64,000 bases of DNA from assembly GCA_034509755.1 (NCBI GenBank), contig CM067552.1, positions 23,869,821 to 23,933,820 on the forward strand, given 5' to 3'. The notes beneath the pieces were generated by a model. The model had not been told where the DNA came from, did not search any database, and worked only from the letters and a program-made list of their open reading frames with translations. Each line of letters opens with the position of its first letter. Position 1 is the first letter of the stretch. This document shows positions 1 to 10,116 of this stretch, piece by piece. This stretch comes from Anisodus tanguticus. Its lineage: Eukaryota > Streptophyta > Magnoliopsida > Solanales > Solanaceae. The position numbers were made by a program, and so were the translations under genes.

Positions 1-775
1 GGAATTTAACTAGGTTTCCTAATCCAGTGATTCTGCTGGCAAGGACTCGCTCCCGTGAACAATGACCTCGCAGGGGCGCAAACTCTTGAAAGCTTGCCCC
101 AACACCATAGCGAACCCGATCTCGCAGAGGCGCACTTGCCCCTACGGAAAATCCTTCCGCCAAGGAGTGAACTCAACAAAATCTCACAACACACTTTTGC
201 AAACCAACCTCCATAGAGGAGGACACGCATGAGCGATCCCAGTATCACTGAGGTGGACACCAGACACTATCAACAATCAAACTATGTCAAACTTCCATCA
301 AACACCAAAAACACTCCCAATATCTCCCGAACACAAACCATATATGCTCGCCTAAGGTAAACAGTGCTACAAACTCACTCATATCCTCGAATTTCCCATT
401 TAAGCAAGCTAAGACATACTTTTCTAAAAATCGCCTGCAATAACCAAATATCCAAATATTACAAATAAGGCCAAAAATACATCTGATTATCTCTGGAAGC
501 GAACGAATGACTTGACTAAGTCATAAATGACACTCCGGAACTACCAGAAGCGACTGAACCCAAAAACAAACCTATCTACTAAAAAGTCAACCTAGAGCCA
601 AACTATCCAACTTTAAGGTTCTTATTTTGGGTTTTTCATCCGAAACTCATATAAATGGACCTCGAGATTGGTTGCACCCATCCCCACGCATCACAAACCC
701 TAAATATAGACCACATGAAGGGTAAAATAGGCAAATAAGGATTTGTAGCTAAAAATGACCGGATGAGTCATTATA
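1..775 (-). mobile_element. Ty3/Tekay-type LTR fragment (truncated by window edge)
   Basis: Read on the minus strand, this block starts at about 775 with TATAATGACTCATCCGGTC, a decayed form of the TGTAATGACCC start of Del/Tekay-type LTRs. It shares a CGCAGAGGCG-containing segment (near 120-220) with the plus-strand LTR at 22232-24850, so the two are one family. It cuts the ORF1 reading frame of the neighbouring Ogre element at 775/776, so it inserted into, or recombined with, that older element. The rest of the element lies left of the window. The 84-codon minus ORF inside it is LTR sequence, not a gene. Confidence 0.6.
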
Positions 776-1663
776 TAAAGTCGGGAAATCTCCACTAGAT
801 ATTGTCCTTTCAGATTCTAGAAAGGATAAAAGCCCACCCTCTTTGGTTTGGTTCCTGAAATTTGGGCAAGTGACTTAAATATTATATCTCCTACATTTTG
901 GATCTAGGTATAAAGGTCCTTCAGTTTTGTTGAGGTGTTTGATAATACACTATTGCACTAGGAGGTTAGACCCTTGGAAGTAACTATGTAGGTTTTGACA
1001 TACCCCTAAAGCTTGGTAAATGTCGACTAGGATGATAGGGACTAGGTCATAGTACTTGGTTTCCCCATTTGGGGTTATTCCATGAAAGATAGCATATCCG
1101 ACAAAAATGATAGAGGTATTTATGGATTGGTGCCAATCTTTGGGAAAGACCATGGTTCCTAGTAGGCATATGGTAAAAGATAGGAATCGGGTGGATTCCT
1201 AATTGGCATAAGACCGAAACTTGATGGAGTGTTATATGTATCATTTTTTGGACATGAATCAGTTGTAAATATCTTTGAAGGCTACGGTTGGGCCAGATAT
1301 CCAATTGGCACTTGCTAGGGATAGAAACTTCATAATCTCATACGGAGTAGGCTTATAGGGTACCAGAAGGTTGTGGTCGGATTTCTTCCCCATCCTCATA
1401 CATGTCCCATTATTGTCTATGCAATCCCGGATCTTCTCTACGATCGAGGTCATCTCAAAGTCTCCGAACCTAAATACCATTCTATCACAATCCCAATACC
1501 TAGTAAGGACTTTTAAAAGTTCCTTATTTCCTTTCATGGTCATAAGTGATGGAAGGTGTCCTAGACAATTCGTTACTTCTCTTTGTTGTGGGGCATCTAG
1601 CCATGACCACCAAAATCTCAGCAACTCGGGTGCGTGTATGTCGAACTTGTGATTAGTATGCAT
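776..1663 (-). pseudogene. Ogre/Tat ORF1 (DUF7745-type) pseudogene, 3' end lost
   Basis: The protein begins MHTNHKFDIHAPELLRFWWS at 1663 and continues through LGHLPSLMTMKGNKELLKVL and MVFRFGDFEMTS. This is the typical start of the DUF7745-type ORF1 that precedes gag in Ogre/Tat elements of asterids. The reading continues in a second frame (about 1304-1047) and a third (1153-950, with IILVDIYQALG and SNLLVQ), so at least two frameshifts are present. Weak continuation (ISSGDFPT) reaches 776, where a Tekay-type LTR cuts it. Its position just downstream of an LTR and primer-binding site (2075-2092) on the same strand fits the Ogre order. The function of this ORF is not established. It is dead here. 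Confidence 0.75.
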
Positions 1664-2074
1664 CTACGATCACAAGGTTTTTGGTTTTGGATTAAAATAT
1701 CTGAACCTAAGTCAAAATGCACTAGTTCAATAGGGATTTAGCTTCCCTCTATCCTAGTTAAACTGAGTGGTTTAACAAATGACTAAGGGACTCGAGATGA
1801 CTACTTAGGGTGAACCGTTGTCGACGGTTAGACGAACGCAAACCAACTTTATCTTCAACGTGTTCCAAAGAAAAGTTTTTGGTTTTTTTACTGGAGCATG
1901 ATTGCGAAATCCTCATAATCATTTTTGTGCACTAATGCAAGTGTGTGTGCATGCTATTTGGCGAAATATGAGATGCATGAATGATAGTTGTAATTGAGGG
2001 TATTCAAACACATAAGCAATTTATATCATTTAAAACATGTTGTATCAGAACCCTTATGGTTAGAACCTAGGTTT
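1664..2074 (-). other. Ogre 5' leader between PBS and ORF1
   Basis: Non-coding stretch between the primer-binding site and the ORF1 start codon on the minus strand. No other gene or RNA seen. Confidence 0.4.
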
Positions 2075-2092
2075 ATCCTAGTAGAGTCACCA
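2075..2092 (-). promoter_or_regulatory. Putative retrotransposon primer-binding site (Ogre/Tat)
   Basis: The minus strand reads TGGTGACTCTACTAGGAT, starting with the TGG expected opposite a tRNA CCA end and two bases after an LTR end in CTGTAACA. The sequence resembles the 'TGGCGACTC' PBS common in Tat/Ogre elements. It marks the start of the internal region that contains ORF1 at 1663. Confidence 0.6.
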
Positions 2093-2734
2093 TCTGTTAC
2101 AGTTCACTTTTACGCAGAGGCATAAAAGCTACTAAGAGGTTGTTCGTTCTTTAAGTCAGATAATATTTTTTAGAGTCTCCACCTAATGTATAGGTAAATT
2201 AGGAAAACCAAGTTAAAAGGGTTTATTAAGAAAATCCGTGAAAATCCTTTCTAAACCAGAGTCAAGGTAAGGATTTTGGTGGTCCCCCGTGGAAGGTGTT
2301 AGACACCCCGATATTAAGTATCCATAGAATATGATTGACCTTCGGGTTCTATAGCATGTTTAAACATTATAAATAGATTAAAAGTGTTTAAATTCCAACA
2401 AAATTTCATGTCATTCAATTGTCTAGAACTCAAGGTTTTGAAAAAACCAAAGAGTTAAATTCCGCATAAAAATGGTTTGTATACGACTAGTTTAGTCAAA
2501 TTATTTTTGGATTAAGTACACTCAAATATTAAATTGAGTAAAATTCCACCATTTAGTCCATTAAATTGTCCAATATTCCTTATACATTTTGAAAAATCTT
2601 TTGACTTGATAATAGTGTAATCCATTTGGAATGATAAGTTTTGGGTTTTAAAAAGAATTTGAAAATAAATTTTCTTTTACATGATATTTCTCGCAAAGTC
2701 AATCCATATTCCACTATATTCCAAAGTCCCAACA

Positions 2735-2845
2735 TCGTTGGCTCGTGTATATTTTTATTAATCCAATGTCACCTGCGACACCATTGGCTCGTGCATATTT
2801 TTTATTGAGACATGTCACGTGTGATATCGTTGGCTCATATGTGGA
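2735..2845. repeat. Tandem repeat, about 52-55 bp unit, about 2 copies
   Basis: The phrases TTGGCTCGTGTATATTTTTA, TTGGCTCGTGCATATTTTTT and TTGGCTCATATGTGG recur at about 52-57 bp spacing, each preceded by a CATCG/CACCA/TATCG variant. The array lies in the Ogre LTR. Confidence 0.6.
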
Positions 2846-2876
2846 TGACCCTCTCAGTTGGATTGTCTTTCTTTCG

Positions 2877-3114
2877 TCCTTTTATCGGTTGTGACCATTT
2901 CAGTTAAATGGCCATTTTGTCTTTTTAGGAATCTCATGGCCGGATTGTACTTCATCATTCCTTTGTCGGTTGTGATCCTCTCTATTAGATGGTAGTTTTG
3001 TCTTTTTATGGCTCTTATGGCCGGATCATACTTCTTTGTTCCTTTGTTGGTTATGACCCTTTCGGTTAGATGGTTGTTTCATCCTTTTGTGGCTCTCATG
3101 GCTAAATTCTCTTG
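2877..3114. repeat. Tandem repeat, about 80 bp unit, 3 copies
   Basis: Three copies begin at about 2877, 2959 and 3038. Each carries TTCCTTT(G/A)TCGGTTGTGA, then TTAGATGG, TTTTGTC and CTCATGGCCGGA variants. Copies differ at many positions, so the array is old. The 69-codon plus ORF at 3008 reads through it and is not a gene. Confidence 0.7.
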
Positions 3115-3944
3115 GTCCGACTATCATCTTCTGTTGTCGGAGTTTCTTTGTTGTACATGCTTCATCATGAACCAACAAATTAGTAGAAAAATTGTCATCC
3201 TCCTGATGACATTTTAGGAACCTGCAACCATAGAAAAATCATTAGTTTTTACGGGGTTGATCTGTGCTGTCAACCCTCTTGGGCTTTGTTTTATGAGAAA
3301 TGAACTTAATATATAATTTTTAAAAAGTATTTTCGGAAAACGTTAATCATAAAACATTTTATCGTATTAAACAACCATTAACTCAATATCGTGACATATA
3401 CACTTTGAGTAAAGTTCCTTGATAGTCCTTGGCACTCTGGACGCGTTCCTCATTTTGCTTTGTGGAAATTCTCGAGACCCTCTTGTAAAAATTTCCCTAG
3501 TTGAAGGTTGTCTTGCAATGAACTCTCGTGTTGAGTTTCGTGAACGAATTTTTATGTCCCTCTCAAAATTTCTTCCCTAGTTGAATGTTTAAGACCGGGT
3601 GCCTTTTGTGCTAGATTTGTCGGTGGAATATTTGAGACCTCCTAAAAAATTATTCCCCAGTTGCAAGTTAGAGATCCTTGTACTCTGTGAGGCAATCTTC
3701 AAATCTTCATGTCTCAGAGGCTTCTTAGGAGTTTCTTTGGTTTTTTCTTTGGTGTGACCGAGCTTGAAGATCATCTACGTATCCCGTTGTAGGTATCAAG
3801 TCGAACGTAGATCAGAACAAAGATTGTTGTTTTTTTGTAATATTGCGACCGAGTCCTGAATGGATTGCCTACGTATTCCACCATGGGATTCAGGTCATTG
3901 CGTAGTTCATATTAAAAGAAAAATGCCATTTGGTTTTTTCTATG

Positions 3945-4012
3945 CGATTACAAGTAGAGAAAATGCAGTTACAAGCAAAGAAATGTGATTACAAGTAAAG
4001 GAATGCAATTAA
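3945..4012. repeat. Short tandem repeat, about 20-22 bp unit
   Basis: The phrase GCGATTACAAGTAGAGAAAA and relatives (GCAGTTACAAGCAAAGAAA, TGATTACAAGTAAAGGAA) repeat three to four times directly after the integrase stop. Confidence 0.6.
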
Positions 4013-4030
4013 AAACTGAAAAGAGCGCAT

Positions 4031-4990
4031 TCACGCGTAGTATCTCTTAGTAGCGTCTGAGTTGATTGCCTTGGGCCACTCTTGGCCCTCCATTTCTGTG
4101 AGGATTACAACTCTTTCTGATAGTACCTTGTGCACTATGTAGGGCCCTAACCAGTTGGGTGCAAATTTTCCTTTGTACTCATCTTGGTGTGGAAACACGC
4201 GCTGGAGTGCCAATTGTCCTCTTTGAAAGATTCAGGCTCTGACCCATTTGTTGACGGTGCGTGCCATTCTCTGTTGGTATAGTTTACCGTGTCATATGAT
4301 GACCATCATTTTCTCATCGATTAGAGTCAGTTGCTCGTATCATTTACAGACCCACTCTGCATTGTCCAGCTCTGCTTTTTGTATAATTCTGAGTGACGGT
4401 ATCTCTACCTCAGTCGATATTACTGCTTCGATACCGTATACCAGTAAGACATATTGAAGTCTGAGTTGTACTTCAGTATACCAAAAATGTATAGGGAAAC
4501 TGTTCATGCCAACATTTGTAGATGTCAGTTATTTTCCTTAGTATCCTCTTGATATTCTTGTTGGCTGCCTCTATGACTTTGTTCATCTGTGGTCTATAGG
4601 TGGTAGAATTCTGATGGGTTATGCGGAATTGTTCACAAATGTCCTTCATCAGATGACTGTTTAGATTTGCTCCATTCTCAGTTATGATTGACTCCGGGAT
4701 GCCGAAACTTCATATGATGTTGTTTCGGATAAAGTCTACTACCACTTTCTTTGTCACCGACTTGTGAGAGGTAGCTTCAACCTATTTTGTGAAGTAGTCT
4801 ATGGCGATCAGAATAAAGCGATGTCCATTAGATGCGGATGACTGTATGGGGTCAATGATGTCCATGCCCTAAGATACGAATGGATAGGGTGAGCTCATCG
4901 GTGGGACTCTAATTAGATCTCTATGAATTTGGCATTGGTGGCATCTTTGCACAAAACTACTGCAATCAGTTTCAATTATTGGATGTGCTA
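4031..4990 (-). pseudogene. Ogre/Tat integrase pseudogene
   Basis: The minus-strand reading gives, in order, FVQRCHQCQIH (end of the HHCC zinc region), GMDIIDPI (first catalytic Asp), AIDYFTK, IPESIITENGAN, NKVIEAANKNIKRI (Glu region) and the C-terminal KFAPNWLGPYIVHKVLSE...KRYYA, which ends at 4031. This is the integrase that inserts element cDNA into the nucleus, of Tat/Ogre type without a chromodomain. Stops interrupt FVS*GMD and FTK*VEA. The second catalytic Asp of the usual 'TDNGAN' motif reads Glu (TENGAN). The protein cannot be active. Confidence 0.85.
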
Positions 4991-5880
4991 TTCTCAAGAT
5001 ACTCTTATTTTTCCAAGTATGTGCTTATGTCGGTGTACCACGATTTACCGTCTGGTTCTTCTTCCACATGGGAATAATAAATATGTTCTTTATTGATGAT
5101 AATTTCTAGCGGGTCAATGTGAATGCTTTTAGGATGTTATATCATGGATGTTATGATCGCAAGAGCATCGGAAAATTCATTCTGCGCTCTCGGCGTGTGC
5201 TGTAAATTTATCATTCTGAACTCTTGCATAACCTTTGTGCAAGATTCACATATGGCAGAATCTTTTGGTAGCCCATTCTCATTGGACTTGATGAATTAAT
5301 ATATATGAGTCTCTTATTACCAATAACTCTTGGAAATATAGATCGAGGGTCATATGAAGACCCAGAATGCAGGCTTCGTACTCTTTCATATTGTTCGTAT
5401 ATCGGAAGTTGAGCTTCGATGCTATCAGGAAATGCTGACCCATTTTTAGACTAAAAATGCTTTAATTCTTGAACCTTTGTAACTGAATGCTCTATCAAAG
5501 AACATTCTCCATCCTGAGTGGGTTTCGACTATGTTTTCCTCGATTGTCATCACTTCCTCATCCGAGAAATAAGTCCTTAGTGGTTTGAACTCTTCATTTA
5601 TCGGACTTTATGCTAACAAATTGGTCAACACCTGTCCCTTGACAACTTTCTGGACCACGTATGTGATGTCGAATTCGCTTAGAAGCATTTTCCACTTGGA
5701 CAATTGCCCTATAGGCATGGGTTTTTGGAAGATGTACTTCAAAGGATCCATTTTGGAGATTAGGTGAGTAGTGTAAGCCAATAAGTAGTGTCTCAGCTTT
5801 TGTGCTACCCACGTCAGAGCACAATATATTTTCTCTACCAAGGTGTACCTCGACACATAGGCGGTGAACTTTTTACAGAG
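4991..5880 (-). pseudogene. Ogre/Tat RNase H and connection domains, pseudogene
   Basis: The minus strand encodes RYTLVEKIYCALTWVAQKLR, then TTHLISKMDPLKYIFQKPMP and LSEFDITYVVQKVVKGQ (about 5856-5608). These match the Ty3 RT-RNase H connection of Tat elements. Further downstream YEACILGLHM (near 5375) and LLVIRDSYILIHQVQ*EWATK match the second, archaeal-type RNase H found in Tat/Ogre elements. Several stops and a frame change are visible. Role in the family: removal of the RNA strand during reverse transcription. Confidence 0.8.
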
Positions 5881-5989
5881 ATAGTAGATGACTCGCTCTT
5901 TCTTCCCAGTTTCGTTGTGTTGTGCCTATATGCATCCGAATGCATTATCTGATATCGACAAATACAACAAAGTGGGCTCTCTAGTCTGG

Positions 5990-7050
5990 GAGGGACCAAG
6001 ACTGATGGGTTGGAGAGATATCTCTTGATAGTGTAAAAGGTTTTCTAGCACTCGTCTGTCCATTTGGTGGGTGCATCATTTTTCAACAGCTTGAGGATAG
6101 GCTCCACAATTATTGTAGATTGCGCTATGAAACCTCCAATGTAGTTCAATCTTACCAGAAAACTGATGATGTCTTTCTTGGTTTCTGGCGATGGCAATTC
6201 TTGAATGGATTTGATATATGAAGGGTCTAGCTCTATGCCCATGTGGTTGATTATGAATCCCAATAATTTCCCGGCAGGCACTCCAAACGTGCACTTGGCC
6301 GGATTTGGCTTCAGATTGAACTTTCAAAGTCTATCGAAGAACTTTCGCAAGTGCATGATCTGATCTTAGCTTTCTCGTGATTAGATTATGACATTATCCA
6401 TATAGACTTCTATCTCTTGATACATCATATCATGAAAGATGGTGGTCATTGTTGTCATGTATGTTGCGCCGACATTCTTGAGGCCCGAATGGCATTACCC
6501 GATAGTGCTATACTCCTCACAGAATGATGAAAGCTATTTTCTGTGCCTCTTCTTCACTCATCAAAATATGATGATAACCGGCGAAACACTCCACAAATGA
6601 CTGTAACTCGTGCTTCGCGCATTATCGATTAGTATGTGGATGTTCAGAAGTGGAAAGTTATCCTTCAGACTAGCTCTGATGAGATCACGGTAGTCCACAC
6701 AAATTTGAATTTTTTCGGCTTTCTTTGGTACGGGCACAATGTCGGCCAACCATGTAGGATACGGAGTTACTTCTACTACCACTGACTTTATATGTTTCTC
6801 TACCTAATCTTTAATTCTTATGCTCAAATCGGGCTTTGTCAGATTTTCTGCTTGATTAGGGTGAAACCCTCATTGATAGGTTGCCTATGGGCCACTATGT
6901 CCATGCTTAACCTGGGCATATCCGCGTATGACCATGCAAATATGTCGATGTACTCCCTTAGCAGGTTTATCAGTTCTTCTTTCTAAGGCGCTTCCAAAGG
7001 TGCACTTATCCTGGTTTCTTTAACCATTTCCTCGTCCCCGAGGTTAATTG
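5990..7050 (-). pseudogene. Ogre/Tat reverse transcriptase pseudogene
   Basis: Read on the minus strand from about 7050: EELINLLREYIDIFAWSYAD and MPRLSMDIVAHR (RT N-terminus), YPTWLADIVPVPKKAEKIQI and CVDYRDLIRASLKDNFPL (fingers and palm), then EVYMDNVII, then KLLGFIINHMGIELDPSYIK and IGGFIAQSTIIVEPILKLLK (thumb/connection). The catalytic Y-V-D-D box reads YMDN at about 6400-6411, so the second metal-binding Asp is lost. Stops and frame changes also separate the segments. It sits in normal Ty3 order between protease and RNase H. Confidence 0.85.
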
Positions 7051-7689
7051 CTTTAGTTTCGTCCAGATTAGACTTCTTCCTATTTTCATACTAATCTTCT
7101 TCATCGATGAGATCCTCTGGCAACTCAGTTTCTTCATCATATTCCTTATATTCCTTTTCTTATGTATCACTCGACTCACTCATCTCGCGACATGTCATGA
7201 CATTATCAGTTATGTTATTATTATTACAGAAAAACAAGGCAAATCATGGTTAGTGAAGAAAAAACATGTTAAAAAAATAAAAGATTATTTTTGCATAAAC
7301 TAGGGCTTTCATTAATTTTGATAAAGAAATACAAATTGTGGTCCTGACTCGGATCAACATCTAGTCATTTCCTTTTTTTTCAACATGACGAGGGAAATAA
7401 ATATGAAAATGGTGAATACTCGGGACTCAGCCAATTTTCGCTAATGTTGAAAACAAATTTAAATTTATTCTCTCTACCAATAAGCAAAAGGAGGGGTATA
7501 GGTCCAGTTGGATAGTTGCTCGCCCGAATCAACATTGCGGATGGTGGTTGCTTCATAGCATTCCTCCAATATCACGGAACACTCTTCCACTTGGAACAAC
7601 TTCCCTAAACCCTCTTCTGCATCTTTGCCGTTGTGCATGGACATTCTGACTGGGAATGACTGGTATAGATCTAGAAATAGCTTGCGTAA
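7051..7689 (-). other. Pol linker of the Ogre element, no gene
   Basis: Sequence between protease and RT. Near 7180-7090 the minus strand encodes an acidic stretch rich in Glu and Asp. The remainder is AT-rich and has frequent stops. Confidence 0.4.
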
Positions 7690-8262
7690 CTATAGAGGAC
7701 CCCTCTTCTTTTGATAAGCTTTGGAAGCTTCCTCATATCTTGGGATGTACCCCATGCCAAAACGGTAATCATTTCCCGAGATTGATACTGGTTCCTTAAT
7801 ACCATGGAGCTCTCTGCCCAAACCTTTACCGGGCTCAAGCCCGTTCTGAAGCATAGTGGTAGTGGGAATTTCCTCTATCACTGGTACAGAGTTATTGGTG
7901 TAGTTATGAATGCTACCCGCTTCGTGAATTACCACTTCATAATTATTCCATATGAACTTCAATGAATTATGGATGGATGACGGTACTGCTCCAGCCATGT
8001 GTATCAAAAGCCTACCTAATATTAGATTGTAGTTTGCAGTGATCGCCATGACCTGGAACTCAGTCGTGAATTCGGCGAACTCCATTTATATGTTGAGGTC
8101 TATTTCACTGATAGGATCACACTGTGCTCCATCGAAAGCTCTCACATTTGTACAGCTCTAGCGTATTTTCCCAGTATCAAATCTAGCTGCTTGAGTGTAG
8201 ATCCGGGGCATATGTTGAGACCAACCCCATTTCGACCAATACTCGAGCTATGACTTTGTCCC
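7690..8262 (-). pseudogene. Ogre/Tat aspartic protease pseudogene
   Basis: The long frame (8085-7690) starts MEFAEFTTEFQVMAITANYN and continues LILGRLLIHMAGAVPSS, typical of the C-terminal half of the Ty3 protease, followed by a PGKGLGRELHGI G-patch-like segment seen in Tat elements. The N-terminal active-site part lies just upstream at about 8262-8180. There the frame VLVEMGLVSTYAPD shifts by one base to GVGLNICPGSTLKQLDL, so the D-N-G catalytic loop is broken by a frameshift and an Asp-to-Glu change. In the family this enzyme cleaves Gag-Pol. Confidence 0.8.
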
Positions 8263-8823
8263 TACACTTAAAAGTGATATAGAGGGCCTTGTTGTGGGTT
8301 GTCCCTTCCTTTGGTAGCTTATCTAGAGTGAAGGAAATATAGTGGGCCCCAATGACGTGGCCTACCATATCAGCTAATGTTTCGTTGTTTGTTCCTGCGG
8401 GGATATGTGCTTCCTCCAGCACTTTTATTAGGGAATGACAATGTTGTGACAAACTAAAGAGCAGTGTTATTATCGATATTTGGGTCGGTGTCTTATTTAA
8501 ATGTTCAACAATGTAATATTCTTTTGGCTGCATTCTGCACCAAAAATCTTCAGCCTCTCTCTCAGTGATGGGCCTTCTTTGATTTCCTTCTCTACGGGGC
8601 GCTCTCTGCTCCAGTTTTTTGGGAGTATAGCATCTCCCTGACCTTGTCATTCCTTGAGTCAGTGCTGCTTGGATGAAAAACTCTTTCCTTGGGGCTCGGC
8701 CTATCTCCTGTGATACTTGAGCCAAGACCAGTGTTGGGATTAGCACTTAGAAATTAGGTCAGTACTAGAGGGTAATCCCGGTAGCATAGTGTAGATCATT
8801 CCGGCAGCATTCTGTCTCCCAAA
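8183..8823 (-). pseudogene. Ogre/Tat Gag C-terminal / Gag-Pol linker pseudogene
   Basis: The 187-codon frame contains MTRSGRCYTPKKL, EREAEDFWCRMQPKEYYIVE, HLNKTPTQISIITLLFSLSQ and HNKALYITFKCRDKVIARV. This is the conserved stretch between Gag and protease in Tat/Ogre polyproteins. Its 5' part continues to about 8823 (GRQNAAGMIYTMLPG), where sequence switches abruptly to a Tekay-related LTR, so most of Gag is missing. The frame opens into the broken protease. Confidence 0.75.
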
Positions 8824-10116
8824 GGGAGAAAAATTAACTATAATGACCTGATAAAATGACAACAAAACCAACATTGGATATACAACAAGGCCGACAAGGC
8901 CATAATTAACATCAGAAGGCCGATAAGGCCAAACAGTTATACCAATCGACTGACAAGAGGTCGGCAAGGCCATACAAAATGACAAATACATAAACAACTA
9001 GTCTACAAGGCTCTAAGAGTAGTGCACCATAACATCGGGTCAGGACAGTGCCCCCCTTCACCATATCTGCATAACATAAACATAATGACCCAAAAGGCAA
9101 CTCCGGAACAAGTGGTATGCAACACACCCTCCGCTAAACTGGTATCCTACTGGGAGGACCGCCAACCGATCTACTTGGACCTGTGGGTATGAAACACAGT
9201 GCCCGAGAAAAGGGCATCAATATGAAAATGTACTGAATATGTAAGGCGGATAACATAATGTAATACGAGAGGTAAAGGTACATAAATCAACACGGAACTT
9301 AGAAATAGGTCTCAAAAGGCTCACAACTGGTACAACTATGAATATATGTATTTAAGTAAAAATTGGGTCACTCTATAGGGTCATACCATATAGTTTCATA
9401 TCAAATTCCTCTGTGGAGTGGGCTCATAATAAACCGTCCGACCATATAGGACGTGGTGGTATCCGCCTAACTGATCAGTGGTGTGCATATAAGTATCTGC
9501 CCAGCCAAGATCAAGAGTCACTACAATGTGAGTCAGAGTGACCTATTGTCATAATCCACCGACTATCATTATTGTCACTACGTTCTTTAATCTCAACTAA
9601 TTCTCAGGAGACATAACGAATATGAAGAATATGATATAGAAGCTTAGGATTTCTTCGTAAAGAATTATTTCGAGGAACCAACTTATGTTAAATCATGCCA
9701 AAGAAGGTAATTATCCTTACATACCTCAGCCTACTAAACTCTACAATATCCCGATGCATTCCACAATATAACTTAATTTACATATGCATAATAAGGTCTA
9801 TGGTTAATACCGTTAAGAGACTTAGTCGAATCTTTACGTTAGTAACTTGTCTATATAAATTTGGGCATAATATCCCCTGTAACATTGACTCCCTCCAACT
9901 CCATATATAAGCAGCAACAACTAAAGCAACACATCGATTACAAACACCAAAAACAAGGCACACTACATCAACAACAAGTCATTAACATCTCACGATGAGC
10001 AGCAAGCTCGGATTGAAATCCATTCAAACCCTTATACCCTTTTTTGATCTTAACTCAAACATACAACATAACCAGCATGCTAAAAATATATTTTTATAAT
10101 CTTCCAGCCTTATATT

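Larger units (their letters stand above)
2095..4030 (-). mobile_element. Ogre/Tat LTR plus 3' UTR, with internal tandem repeats
   Basis: This lies between the integrase stop codon (4031) and the PBS (2092), both on the minus strand. It therefore serves as 3' LTR/UTR of the pol-bearing copy and at the same time as 5' LTR of the ORF1 copy. The left edge TGTTACAG at 2095 is the LTR terminus. The right LTR edge within about 3500-4000 was not resolved. Near 3775-3905 it holds repeated 'TACGTATTCC/TACGTATCCC' motifs often seen in the 3' UTR of solanaceous Ogre elements. Short ORFs here are accidental. Confidence 0.55.

Noticed and set aside
3008..3217. 69-codon plus ORF with hydrophobic content
   Set aside because: Reads through the 80-bp tandem repeat in the Ogre LTR.
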